64,000 bases of DNA, from the NCBI GenBank assembly GCA_965248605.1, contig CBDFJV010000007.1:1116001-1180000 (forward strand), read 5' to 3'. Source of the stretch: CAUZJF01 sp965248605. Its GTDB lineage: Bacteria > Chloroflexota > Dehalococcoidia > Lucifugimonadales > CAUZJF01. Positions 1 through 8,852 of this stretch are shown piece by piece. The translations under genes and the position numbers were made by a program. Every line of letters starts with the position of its first letter. Position 1 is the first letter of the stretch. Under the pieces are notes generated by a model. That model had not been told where the DNA came from and made no database searches. It saw only the letters and a list, made by a program, of their open reading frames with translations.

Positions 1-948
1 GAGGACGAGGCGGGTCACCGAAGGGGTGATCAATACCTCTTCGAGGGTGATCTTGACTCCGGCCGCTGCCACCGTCTGATGCAACTCCATTTTCCGACCC
101 GTGGCGAGGGAAGCGTCAAACTCGAACACAAAGGGCCCAACGAGGAAGTCCCGGCTGACCGGCTCCTTGACCGTGCCCGCATCCGGACGGCCCTGCACGA
201 GGTCCCTCAACCTGTCCGCATCTAGAGGGTCCCGTTGGGCCGGCTGCAGGTGGACCACCAGGCGCAGTCGAAGCGAGTCAGACAGCATCCACTGAAGGGG
301 AGCATCGAAGGCGAGGACTCGCCGAGGGTCGGACAGCGTCCAGGCCTGGGCGGCCCAAAACGCGCTACTGGTGGACGGCTGAGGCTCCAGAGGGGGGCCC
401 GCCAGACTGGAGCTGTGGCTCATGACCCGCTTGGTGCAGACCCCTCCCCTCCCCCCTTCCAGAACGACGCACGGGGTCTCCACGGACCGCCATCGAAACA
501 CCTTGCTGTCGTCGTTGGCCAGTCCCAGCCACGCCACGCGCACTGCGGCTACCAATCCGGCTTCCGCCTCCACATTGAGTCCCACGAGGAGCTGGTAGGA
601 GTCGACATACACGTAATCGACGGCAACCGTGAACCGGTCGATGGTCTGGGCGAGTTGGACGTCCTGGGCCAGTCCGGACTCGCCAACGTGCTTGCCCCCG
701 CCCGACAGGCCGAAGAACCGGCTCAGTGTGGGTCCCGCCGCGTTGACCGCGCCGGCGAAGGCGAGGAAGAGCAACATGACCAGCCCTGTCGACACCAGCT
801 TGCCCGGAAATGGACCAGTAGCCCGCCGCCCATCACCTGACAGACCCTTACGAATCGTGGGCCAGAGGTCCGGACTGTCCGGCACTCCTCTGTCGGCTAT
901 CTCCGCCAGGACTAGCGCGGCTGTTTCGGCCATCTTTCCTTCATTCAT
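1..948 (-). CDS. Membrane-anchored anti-sigma-like protein (DUF4179-type), partial at left edge
   Basis: The frame is open from an ATG with a purine-rich AAGAGAG just upstream to the window edge, 316 codons without a stop, so the C-terminus lies outside. About 50 N-terminal residues would be cytoplasmic, residues 51-70 form one hydrophobic segment, and the rest would be outside the membrane. The stretch TIDRFTVAVDYVYVDSYQL near residues 100-120 resembles the start of DUF4179 domains, which sit in proteins encoded next to ECF sigma factors. It starts 51 bases after the sigma-factor stop on the same strand, so the two are probably co-transcribed and this protein probably binds the sigma factor through its N-terminal part. 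Family assignment is by pattern only; anti-sigma activity is inferred from context. Confidence 0.7.
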   Translation of the reverse strand, partial: MNEGKMAETAALVLAEIADRGVPDSPDLWPTIRKGLSGDGRRATGPFPGKLVSTGLVMLLFLAFAGAVNAAGPTLSRFFGLSGGGKHVGESGLAQDVQLAQTIDRFTVAVDYVYVDSYQLLVGLNVEAEAGLVAAVRVAWLGLANDDSKVFRWRSVETPCVVLEGGRGGVCTKRVMSHSSSLAGPPLEPQPSTSSAFWAAQAWTLSDPRRVLAFDAPLQWMLSDSLRLRLVVHLQPAQRDPLDADRLRDLVQGRPDAGTVKEPVSRDFLVGPFVFEFDASLATGRKMELHQTVAAAGVKITLEEVLITPSVTRLVL

Positions 949-999
949 CTCTCTTGCTCCCGCTCAAGAGTTGCGTCGGTCGGGAAACACCTCTTGATG

Positions 1000-1596
1000 T
1001 CAAACGATCAAGTTGACGGACTGCAATATGAGGCGCAAACGCTTTCGAGCCTCATGTAGGTACCGCTTGACGGTGCCGGGCGAGCTGCCGAGCTGAGTCG
1101 CTACCTCTCTCTCCTTCAGGCCGAGGTAGTAGCGCAACACAATAGCCGAACGCTGGGACGGAGAGAGCCGTTGCACGGCTTCCCAGACTCTGCGGCGGCG
1201 CTCGGCTTGCTCAGCCATCTCTTCGGGGCCCGGCTCCTCCGAGAAAAGCGCTCCACGCAACGCCAATTCCGTGGCTTCGACGCCTTCGTCCAGCGGCACA
1301 AGGCGGTTCCCGCGCGAGACCGCCTTAATTGCGTCGTTGGCGACGATACGCATGAACCAAGGCCGGAAGGGGCGGCTGGTGTCAAACTGGCCGATCCGCT
1401 CGTAAATGCGGAGGAACGCCGTTGCCACGACGTCCTCCGCCGTAGACCGGTCCCCGGTGATCAGGTATGCGGCCTTGACCGCCTCGGTCTGGTACCTCGA
1501 GACAAGTACCTCGAGCCCGCCGACGTCGCCTTCCCGCAGTCTGGCGATCGCCTCGCGCTCGTTAGGAAGACTCACTGGACGTGTCTCTTTGCTCAC
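1000..1596 (-). CDS. ECF-type RNA polymerase sigma factor
   Basis: A 198-residue protein of normal ECF length. Sigma region 2 covers roughly residues 25-95, with the typical AEDVVATAFLRIYERI and FRPWFMRIVAND stretches, and region 4 covers roughly residues 135-190 with a helix-turn-helix (YYLGLKEREVATQLGSSPGTVK). No region 1 or 3 is seen, as expected for an ECF factor. It would direct RNA polymerase to a small regulon after release by the membrane protein encoded just downstream. The start is the ATG giving MSKETRPVSLPN; the upstream 600 bases hold no obvious gene and must contain its promoter. Family call is firm; its signal and targets are unknown. Confidence 0.93.
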   Translation of the reverse strand: MSKETRPVSLPNEREAIARLREGDVGGLEVLVSRYQTEAVKAAYLITGDRSTAEDVVATAFLRIYERIGQFDTSRPFRPWFMRIVANDAIKAVSRGNRLVPLDEGVEATELALRGALFSEEPGPEEMAEQAERRRRVWEAVQRLSPSQRSAIVLRYYLGLKEREVATQLGSSPGTVKRYLHEARKRLRLILQSVNLIV

Positions 1597-2211
1597 AACC
1601 CGGGGCCATCCTTGTTTGTCAAGAACATGCCACAGACGTAGACCGGCCTGATCGCGGCTCTATCAACAATATCCTCGATACGTAGAAAAGGTTGTGATTC
1701 ATTTGAACTATTCGCCGGTCAGATTGGGTGGGGAGGCCCCGCCGTGCTGGCCTGGAAATACCCAAGAAGAGGGGCACTCGTGCGAGGGCCCTCTGGGTCG
1801 AACGAGATCCGCCGCCCTCTGCCGCCTTGTCCTGGTCGAAGAAACGGGCCGCCCAGCCCAGCGCTCTCCGACCTCACCTCCGCCGGAGTCGTACAGGGGG
1901 GGTGAGGCTCGCACCGGCCGGTCCAGCCCTCGACGAGTTCTCGGTCACCGTGATTTCGATTCGCATTTTCCGGTTCGGGGATCATATTTATGAGGTCATG
2001 CGCCTGTCGACATCCCAGAACGGATGTGCTATCGTTTTTATGAGGGACAGACCCCCCATGGGCTTATCCCTTTGTCTTTGAAGACCAAACGAGGTGGGAC
2101 AAAGCGAAACAAAGAGAAACAATCTGGTACGTCCGTGTTCTACCGCCGGATAGGCTGGTAGAACAGTTTTCCAGCCCGATGCACCGGCCCACCAGATAGG
2201 AAAGGAGCGAT
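1597..2211. other. Intergenic region with an inverted repeat
   Basis: No convincing gene is seen; open frames on both strands overlap each other and lack recognisable motifs. The only clear structure is a perfect 8-base inverted repeat, GTTCTACC (2137-2144) and GGTAGAAC (2157-2164), with a 12-base spacer, about 50 bases upstream of the small HTH gene. It could be an operator or a hairpin. Confidence 0.5.
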
Positions 2212-2414
2212 ATGGAGCAGAACGGAGCAGAAAAACGGCCCCCCCTATCTGACAAACAGCTCACCGTCCTGCCCTACCTCGTCTCGCACGAGTCGCTGTC
2301 GAGGCGGCTCGCCCGGCCAACGTCGGACGCACCACCCTCTACCGGTGGATGCACGACCCCTATTTCCGCGAAGGCTCGAAAGCCGTCGCCAACCGACTCC
2401 GCGATACGACGTAA
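2212..2414 (+). pseudogene. Small HTH DNA-binding protein, frameshifted
   Basis: An ATG preceded by AAAGGAG opens a frame reading LSDKQLTVLPYLVSHESLS, which then loses sense; one frame over it resumes as EAARPANVGRTTLYRWMHD and ends at TAA. Together these match the helix-turn-helix of phBC6A51-type small proteins (usual pattern: SLSEAARLAGVGRTTLYRW). One missing base near 2301 explains the switch; restoring it gives 67 residues. The product is probably a remnant of a short mobile-element-associated regulator. The reading is by motif recognition, and a sequencing error cannot be excluded. Confidence 0.65.
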
Positions 2415-2471
2415 TTCTTGGTATCATTCGACGCAATCATCCGCCACAGCGCGCCCTCGGAGGAAGTGACG

Positions 2472-3515
2472 ATGACGCTGAAAACGGTGCTCCTATTACT
2501 TGCAGCGGTTGGCGCACTGGCCGCCGCTTGTGGGGGAGGAGATTCGGAGGAGCCGACAACACCGGCTGCGCAGCCGACCGTCGCCGATTCGGGTGGCTCA
2601 GAGATGATCGAGGGCACCAACCAGGCGAAGCTCGCCGATCCGGGCCAGGCAACCGAGATCGTCTTCTCGACCGACGGCTCAGACTTCAGCGGGCCTGACT
2701 CCACACCGGCCGGATGGACGCGTATCCTCTTGGAGAACACGGGACAGGAAGACCACCACATGGGGTTGGTCTTGCTCACCCAGGGAAAAACCGCCGACGA
2801 CCTTCGCGCCTTCGTCGAGGAAAAGCCCACCGAACCGTTACCGTCCTGGGCTGTGCAGTCCGGTGGTCCGGCAGATGTCTCTCCGGGAGTGACCGGCAGC
2901 GTGACTCAAGAGCTGCAGGCGGGTAACTACGCCCTCGTCACCTACGCCCTCGACCAGAACGAGATCTCTCGCGTGACTACGAACATGCTGCGCGCCTTCT
3001 CCGTTACTGGCTCCGGTACGTCGGGCACCGAGCCGACGCCGGACGTCACACTCACGATCAGCGACTTTGACTACGTCATCCGTAACACCGGCGACCTCTT
3101 CGGCCAGGCTACCGGCAAGGCGATCGATCCGGGGTCGCGTATCGTCCAGGTCAATAACGCCGGCACCCGCGTCTTCGAGGCGCGAGTGTCTCGAACGGAG
3201 CCAGGGAAGGCGGCCGCCGACTTTCCTGAGTTGTACGTGGGGCGGCAAGAGATGGGGGGTGGCCAGGGAATGGGCAGCGCGGCCATGGGACGAATGCTTC
3301 CTTTCCCGGTCATCAAAGACGACGGCACGGGGCCTGGAGGCCCCCCGCCCGGCACGTCCATCGGCGGTGTGATGGCCATTCAGCCCGGAGGGAGGGCGTA
3401 TTTCGCCGCGGAGCTCACAGCGGCCAACTACTTTATATACAACCTTCTCGAAGACGCCGAGTTGGGCACTTCGTACCTCATGCGTCCCATGGCCATCGAG
3501 TTCCCGGTCAGGTAG
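2472..3515 (+). CDS. Secreted lipoprotein with a Gly/Met-rich segment
   Basis: The ATG is preceded by GGAGGAAG at ideal spacing, so the longer upstream frame is not used. The protein of 347 residues starts with a lipoprotein signal peptide, hydrophobic residues 5-19 ending in a lipobox with Cys20 (ALAAAC), then an acidic Pro/Thr linker. Two beta-rich parts follow, each holding a stretch like ILLENTGQEDHHMGLVLL or IVQVNNAGTRVFEARV, separated by a TPTPDVT-like linker. The order and length resemble tandem cupredoxin-like folds, but a full set of copper ligands is not evident. A segment near residues 255-285 is rich in Gly and Met and then Pro. The protein should be anchored outside the membrane. 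I do not recognise a specific function. Confidence 0.8.
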   Translation: MTLKTVLLLLAAVGALAAACGGGDSEEPTTPAAQPTVADSGGSEMIEGTNQAKLADPGQATEIVFSTDGSDFSGPDSTPAGWTRILLENTGQEDHHMGLVLLTQGKTADDLRAFVEEKPTEPLPSWAVQSGGPADVSPGVTGSVTQELQAGNYALVTYALDQNEISRVTTNMLRAFSVTGSGTSGTEPTPDVTLTISDFDYVIRNTGDLFGQATGKAIDPGSRIVQVNNAGTRVFEARVSRTEPGKAAADFPELYVGRQEMGGGQGMGSAAMGRMLPFPVIKDDGTGPGGPPPGTSIGGVMAIQPGGRAYFAAELTAANYFIYNLLEDAELGTSYLMRPMAIEFPVR

Positions 3516-3552
3516 CCGAAAGCGGTCCGGCCAGAAGGCGTGGTGCTCTTGA

Positions 3553-5202
3553 CTAGCTGCCGCGCCTGACCACAGGGGCAGGGTTGCGCTGGATCGCGAC
3601 GTTGACACAGGCCGGCAGGCCCGATGCCATTGCGCGCTCCAGTGCGGGCCTCAGCTCGGATGGCCGTGTGACATTCTCGCCATGGGCTCCGAAGGCTTTC
3701 GCGACCTCGTCGTAGCGTGTGGGGAGCAGTTCGCAGCCGATCAAACGGTCCTCACCGTAGCTCCGTAACTGTATCTGGTACTCGGCGTTCCACGCGGCGT
3801 CGTTGCCGACCACGGCCACGAACGGAATCCCGTGCCTGACCGCCGTGTCGAACTCCGCGGCGTGAAAGCCAAAGGTCCCGTCGCCCAGTATCGTAACTAC
3901 CGGCGCGTCCGGGTTCACCAGGCGCGCCGCCATGGCGTACGGCACGGCCGTTCCGATGGAGCCCGCGGTCCCGTTGATGATGCGGGTCGGGGCCGAGACG
4001 CATGCCTGCGCCCACTGGCCGAACTCGCCGCCGTCTGATACAAAGACGCCTCCTGGACCTTTGTCCAGAGATGCCTGGACCTCGCGGCAAACATCCACGG
4101 CGTGAAGGGGCCCGTCAGGCGGGGATTCCAGCTCGCGCCATTCGGCGGGCCGGTAGCTCACCGCTTCGCCCACCTCGTCGTTCCATTGGGAGGCAGGCCA
4201 TTGGCGGGTCCGGGCGGCGTCGAGCATCACCTCGGCAGTCGTTTGCGGGTGGGCGGCGGCGGTCATGACAAGCCGTGATGAGTCGGCAACGACGCGGCCG
4301 GTCTGCTCAACTACGGCTTCGTCGGCGTCGATTTGCACGAACCGGCAGCCGGGTCGAATCGCCGGCGGGTCGCCGAAACGCAGGCTGAAGTCGAGCTTCT
4401 TTCCGAGCAAGACGATCAAGTCGGCCTGGGCGAGGACCTCGGCGAAAGCCCCTAGGCTCGGGTCGTTGATCCCTCGCGGGCTCTCCATGCCTACGACAGG
4501 GACTCTGGTCTCTTGCGACAAGGCAGTCGTCGTCTCCAGTGCAGGGCCGCGCATCATGGCAGGACCGGTCAGCACCAGCGGCCGCGCGGCGTCGGCGAGG
4601 ACGTCTAGCATCGCCTCGACCGAAGAAATGTCGGCCGGTTCAAGGGGCTGTGGCAGTGCCTCGGTGGACTCCGTGGTGGCGTACGGCTGCTCGACTACCG
4701 ATTCCAGCAGGTCTCCTGGAAGGGCGACGTGCACGGGACCGGGCCGCCCGGAGCTCGCTAGCTCGAGGGCGCGGACGACGTCGCGACCGAGACCGGAGGC
4801 GTCCGTGGCCGTCCATGACGCCTTGGCAACATGGCTGGCCATGTCGGCCTGGGGCATCTCCTGGAAAGCGCCCCGGCCGAGCAGCTCATGCTCGGCGTGT
4901 CCGCTGAGGAGCACCACGGGCGTCTCCGCCATCTTCGCGACGTAGAGCGCCGAGATCGTGTTGGCGAAGCCTGGGCCAGCCGTAACGGCGACGACCCCGG
5001 GCTGGCCAGTTAGCCGTCCCCACGCGTCGGCCATGTGCACGGCAGCCGCCTCGTGTCGAACGTGGATCAGCTCGATGTCAGCGTCTATGCTGGCGTCGAA
5101 CAACGACATGATCTGGTTGCCAGACAGCGTGAACAGCCGCTTTACGCCCGCAGCCGATAGGGCTTCGACCAGGAGGTCCGCTCCGCGTTTAGTTCGTACC
5201 AT
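3553..5202 (-). CDS. ThDP-dependent enzyme of the acetolactate synthase-like family
   Basis: At 549 residues it has the three-domain layout of the POX/ALS family. The N-terminal pyrimidine-binding domain carries the activating glutamate in IHVRHEAAAVHMADAWGR, followed by a GPGF turn (VTAGPGFANTISALYVAK). The central domain lies around residues 190-330. The C-terminal PP-binding domain has the GDG...N motif (ILGDGTFGFHAAEFDTAVRHG then VVGNDAAWN), which binds ThDP and Mg2+. It would decarboxylate a 2-oxo acid or acyl-CoA substrate; acetolactate synthase, benzoylformate decarboxylase and oxalyl-CoA decarboxylase relatives cannot be separated by eye. No partner gene or small ALS subunit is adjacent. 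It converges on the lipoprotein gene. Confidence 0.88.
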   Translation of the reverse strand: MVRTKRGADLLVEALSAAGVKRLFTLSGNQIMSLFDASIDADIELIHVRHEAAAVHMADAWGRLTGQPGVVAVTAGPGFANTISALYVAKMAETPVVLLSGHAEHELLGRGAFQEMPQADMASHVAKASWTATDASGLGRDVVRALELASSGRPGPVHVALPGDLLESVVEQPYATTESTEALPQPLEPADISSVEAMLDVLADAARPLVLTGPAMMRGPALETTTALSQETRVPVVGMESPRGINDPSLGAFAEVLAQADLIVLLGKKLDFSLRFGDPPAIRPGCRFVQIDADEAVVEQTGRVVADSSRLVMTAAAHPQTTAEVMLDAARTRQWPASQWNDEVGEAVSYRPAEWRELESPPDGPLHAVDVCREVQASLDKGPGGVFVSDGGEFGQWAQACVSAPTRIINGTAGSIGTAVPYAMAARLVNPDAPVVTILGDGTFGFHAAEFDTAVRHGIPFVAVVGNDAAWNAEYQIQLRSYGEDRLIGCELLPTRYDEVAKAFGAHGENVTRPSELRPALERAMASGLPACVNVAIQRNPAPVVRRGS

Positions 5203-5299
5203 AGCGCTACTTTAGCTTAGATCCGTCGAAACAGCTGCCCTGTCGGTTGGAGCGTTCACCATCGGAATGCATCCGTACAGGTAGGGGACCGGACTTCTG

Positions 5300-5323
5300 G
5301 TAGGGGCGCATTGCAATGCGCCC
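5300..5323. repeat. GTAGGGGC-type intergenic palindrome
   Basis: GTAGGGGCGCATTGC continues into its mirror arm GCAATGCGCCC. It belongs to a scattered family sharing the GTAGGGGC edge but with different arms; other members are at 27182, 40313, 44773, 47081, 55880, 55987 and inside both larger repeats of this window. The surrounding 236 bases hold no gene. Confidence 0.7.
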
Positions 5324-5438
5324 GCATCCCGGCGTGAACGCGACGCTGGCAAACACAAGGCCCACCCTAACATGGCGGACAAAGTGGACCTCCGGCTTCG
5401 TACCGGGGCCCACTTTACATTCGAGTAGGAGGTCTTGT

Positions 5439-5723
5439 TCAGACCGCGACGGGCTCGAGCGCTTCCACGTGAGCCTTGAGCTTCGACTTGAGTCCCTTCA
5501 TGTCGCTTATGTCCGGCGATCGATTGTCCTGTCCCTTCTTGTCCCACCACACGTCGCCATCGACTGTTATTTTGAACGCGCCGCCCTGACCTGGCGTGAG
5601 TTGGATAGCGGTATCGGTCCCACCGGCGGCGAACATCTCGCTAACCGCCCACGATGCCAGGTTCTGGTAGCCGCACGGGACGCAGTACTCGATATCGACC
5701 AGCACCTTTCCGATCTTCTCCAT
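5439..5723 (-). CDS. Rdx family (SelW/SelT/SelH-like) thioredoxin-fold protein, cysteine form
   Basis: A 94-residue protein starting MEKIGKVLVDIEYCVPCGYQ. The C-V-P-C motif right after the first beta strand is the hallmark of the Rdx family, where the second cysteine is often selenocysteine; here both are cysteines. The later FKITVDGDVWWDKK stretch matches the family's middle strand and basic turn. Members are small redox proteins of uncertain substrate. It lies alone between the ThDP enzyme and a divergent zinc-ribbon gene. Family assignment is secure by motif and length. Confidence 0.87.
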   Translation of the reverse strand: MEKIGKVLVDIEYCVPCGYQNLASWAVSEMFAAGGTDTAIQLTPGQGGAFKITVDGDVWWDKKGQDNRSPDISDMKGLKSKLKAHVEALEPVAV

Positions 5724-5947
5724 GACTCTGGTCCCTCCTGCTTTTGAGGTTGTATCCGGATGCTATCAACCGGCTTCTAGGGTGTCAACTGAAACGATCG
5801 CGCGGAGAGCAACCTGCGGTCGAAATCTCAACGTACTCCTAACGAGACCTTCACGCCGTTCTTATGTTCGTTGGATAGGGTGGGGTCACGACGGACTTTC
5901 GGGGCCCTTGCCCGGATTGGTCCTTCGACCAGGAGAGGAGATTTCCG

Positions 5948-6172
5948 ATGAATGAAAGGCGTTGCGTACATACATGGATTGTCGAGTCACCCAACGGTCC
6001 CGTTTCCTTCGGCAGGTGCGACTCCTGCGGCGAAACCAAGGAGTTTCCGAACGCGATCGGTGAACTGGACTTCATGTCGGACGAACGACGGCGGCGTTTC
6101 AAAGTAGCCGGCGCCACTTCTGGCGCACTGCCAGACGCGTCCCAGGCTCCGCTCTACAGCAAGATAACCTGA
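5948..6172 (+). CDS. Small zinc-ribbon protein
   Basis: A 74-residue protein with AGGAGAGG eight bases upstream of the ATG. It has Cys6 and His8 (RCVHTW) and then a C-x-x-C pair (RCDSCGETKEF), enough for one zinc-binding ribbon, followed by a basic segment SDERRRRF. Such short proteins are common in Chloroflexota and their role is unknown; nucleic-acid binding is a guess. It is divergent from the Rdx gene. Confidence 0.72.
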   Translation: MNERRCVHTWIVESPNGPVSFGRCDSCGETKEFPNAIGELDFMSDERRRRFKVAGATSGALPDASQAPLYSKIT

Positions 6173-6770
6173 GACGGACGTTCTCGGGCGTGGCTTGAAG
6201 GCGAGGACTCGTCGGCTACAGTTCTTCGCCCAATTCCTCCGTTGAAGAACAAACGGTAAGGCCGAGTGCTGGTCTCGGTGGGGATGAAGTTCGGCGGTCT
6301 TGCGCCGCTCGCTCTCCACTTGGTCTCGGCCAAGCGTCGCGTGGCGCTGTCTAGCTTCCGCGGCCCGCTTGCCCCAGGCCGGTGTGTCACGCGCAGTCAC
6401 GTTCGCTTTCCTGACAGCTTCAGGTTCCGCTACGGTCAGATGCACGGACCCGCTACGTACACCACGTGCGGCTGTCGACTTTGTTGGCCCGCCGGACATG
6501 CTATTCGCGCACTGACCGTGTAGCCGCGTCATCGATGGGGCAGCTGACGACGATTGCGGCAAACATAATGGACCGTGGGCCTGACCGCCGCCGACCGTAC
6601 ACCTCTGACCTGGTACTCCTTTTACATCCCCAATCCCATCAAAGATCAAACTTTCTCCCAACGTGATGCGGGTGGTGTCCACACGAGGATCAAGGGTGGT
6701 GCTTCCAGAAGGATAACGGATTGCGGAATCGAGAACGTTAAACGCCTTGCCACTCAACTCGCGTCGCATA
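6173..6770. other. Intergenic region without recognised gene
   Basis: A long leftward open frame crosses this stretch, but it runs antisense through the zinc-ribbon gene, has no ribosome site and resembles no family. I see no RNA gene or regulatory element here. Confidence 0.5.
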
Positions 6771-6901
6771 CTAGTAGACCGAAATCTTTGAAATGAGGGG
6801 TAGCCGAGATTGGCGTGCTACGACGACAGGGCGGGTTTCAAACCCGCCCCTACCAAGCCGTAACCTCAGAACCCTTCAATACTAGGATGTTGGACCACTA
6901 G
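6771..6901. repeat. 131-bp MITE-like repeat, copy 1
   Basis: It is identical over 131 bases to a second copy at 33657-33787. The ends are imperfect inverted repeats, CTAGTAGACC and (reverse complement of the right end) CTAGTGGTCC. The centre holds a perfect palindrome GGGCGGGTTT/AAACCCGCCC followed by CTAC. It has no coding capacity. If CTAG is counted as a 4-base target duplication, the element itself is 123 bp. Confidence 0.82.
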
Positions 6902-6962
6902 AATTCAACTTCGGTATCGTGGGCTGTGACAGGGGCAGGTGGGGAAGGAAGATCGATCCTCC

Positions 6963-8686
6963 ATGGTGACGCTAATAAACCACATGAGGCTCGTCGCCGG
7001 AACTGCTATTGGAGCTGCGCTATTGGCGGTGCTCGTCGGGTGCGCGAGCGACAAGCCGGCGCAGCCCGTTATCCAGACGGTTATCGTACCCGCAGAGACG
7101 GTCGAAAAGGTGGTGGTGGTCACACCGACGCCGGGGCCGGCGCCGCTGGCAAGGGTGCTGCACCTCAACGCCGGCACCGAACCACCAACGCTGGACCCGG
7201 CGCTCGCTACGGATAGCGTGTCGTACACGATGATCGAGAACCTGTTCGTCGGGCTGACAAACTTCAATCCGGAGACCTGGGAAGTTGAGCCCGATCTGGC
7301 CGAGAGTTGGGACGTGTCCTCCGACGGTACGGTCTACACGTTCAACCTCCGACAGGATGCCAAATGGACCGACGGCAAGCCGGTAACGGCCCATGACGTT
7401 GAGTACGGCGTTCTCCGTACCTTAAACCCCGACACAGCCTCGGGGTATGCCTTCGTGATCTCATCGATCATCAAGAACGGGGACGCCTACAACTTTGGGG
7501 AAATAGCAGATGCGTCGTTGGTCGGGGTGAAAGCCGTCGACGACTACACTCTCGAAGTGACGTTGGAACATCCTGCGGCCTACTTTCCGGGAATCGCGTC
7601 CACGTGGGTGATGTATCCGCAGCCTCAATGGGCGATCGAAGCCCACGGCGACAAATGGATCGAGCCCGACAACATCGTGACGAATGGGCCTTATCAGCTG
7701 CTCAGCTGGGTCCACGGCAACAGCCTCGTCATGACCAAGAATCCTGACTACTACGATGCTGAAGCGGTGTTCGTGGAGACGGTCGACTGGAAGATGATCG
7801 AGGAAGAGTCGACGGCCATGGCGATGTATGAGGCCGGCGCGCTTGACAGCGTGGCGCCACCCGTCGAAGACATGGACCGCCTCCGAGCCGATGGAGAGCT
7901 CGGGAAGGAGCTCAACATCGCGCCGGCTCTCTCGACGTATTTCTATGGGTTCAACATGAATAAGCCGCCTTTTGACGACCCCCTGGTGCGAAAGGCGTTC
8001 GCGGCCGCAATCGACCGGCAGAGCCTCGTTGAGTATGTCCTCAAGGGAGGACAGGCCCCCGCACTCACGTTCACGGCCCCCGGCAACTTCGGGGCCGTCG
8101 ATCCTGATGAAGAGGGGATCGGCATTGGTTTCGATGTGGAGCAGGCGAAGGCGTGGCTAAGCGAGGCTGGATTCTCGGGTGGTCAGAACCTTCCGGAGGT
8201 CACCCTGGCGTTCAACTCGAGTGAGACGAACCAGAAGATCGCCGAGGCCGTAGCCTCCATGTGGAAGGAACACCTGGGTGTCGAGGTGAATCTCGCGAGC
8301 CAGGAGTTCAGGGTATATCTGTCGACTTTGCAAAGCGACCCGCCTCATATCTACCGGTTGACTGGGGCGCCGACTACCCGGACGCCAACAACTGGCTGAA
8401 CGATGCGTTCCATTCGGCAGCGCCGACGAACTTCGGTGGCTTCGCGTCCGCTGAGTTTGACAGCCTCGTCGAATCGGCGGCGCGGGAACAGGACCAGCAG
8501 ACACGTATCGAGCAATACAAGAGGGCCGAAGAGATTCTGGTGGAAGAGGTCGCTGCGATAGCGCCGATATATCATCAGACTCGGGTAAATGTAACGAAGC
8601 TTAACGTGCAGAGGACGTTCGCGCCTTTCGGGGGCGAGCAGCTTATGACCTGGAAGGCGTTCTCGCCGGATAGAGAGAACAAGTAG
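6963..8686 (+). pseudogene. Peptide/nickel ABC transporter substrate-binding lipoprotein (family 5), frameshifted
   Basis: The first frame starts at an ATG after AAGGAAG and encodes a lipoprotein signal peptide with Cys27 (LAVLVGC) and a VTPTPGPAP linker. The family-5 solute-binding domain follows, including the usual ESWDVSSDGTVYTFNLRQ and WTDGKPVTAHDV motifs. Near 8360 the frame is lost and continues one frame over as DWGADYPDANNWLNDAF to the normal C-terminus. Restoring one G at 8360/8361 gives 574 residues, a normal length. It is the receptor of the transporter whose permeases follow. The lesion may be real or a sequencing error; if real, the transporter has no binding protein here. Confidence 0.88.
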
Positions 8687-8794
8687 ACGGCAACGGGCGT
8701 TCCGTAGGGTCGTTAGAGGCAGACGCCAAAGCGTTTCGGGCTCTGGGTTCTCGGTCGCCCTCACATTTCGGCAGGCTCAGTACAAGCTGTCAGT

Positions 8795-8815
8795 CCTCTC
8801 CCATCTTGGGAGAGG
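8795..8815. repeat. Short intergenic hairpin
   Basis: CCTCTCCCATCTTGGGAGAGG forms a 9-base-pair stem between the binding-protein and permease genes. A related CTCTCCCTCTGGGAGAGG lies at 27291. Stabilising the upstream message is one possible role; there is no T-run to suggest termination. Confidence 0.45.
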
Positions 8816-8852
8816 TTGGTGGTTCGGAGCGGTCTGATAGGGAGAGCGGTCG

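Noticed and set aside
5987..6769. 260-codon leftward open frame
   Set aside because: It runs antisense through the zinc-ribbon gene, has no ribosome site and no family-like motif; its composition looks like GC-driven open frame.
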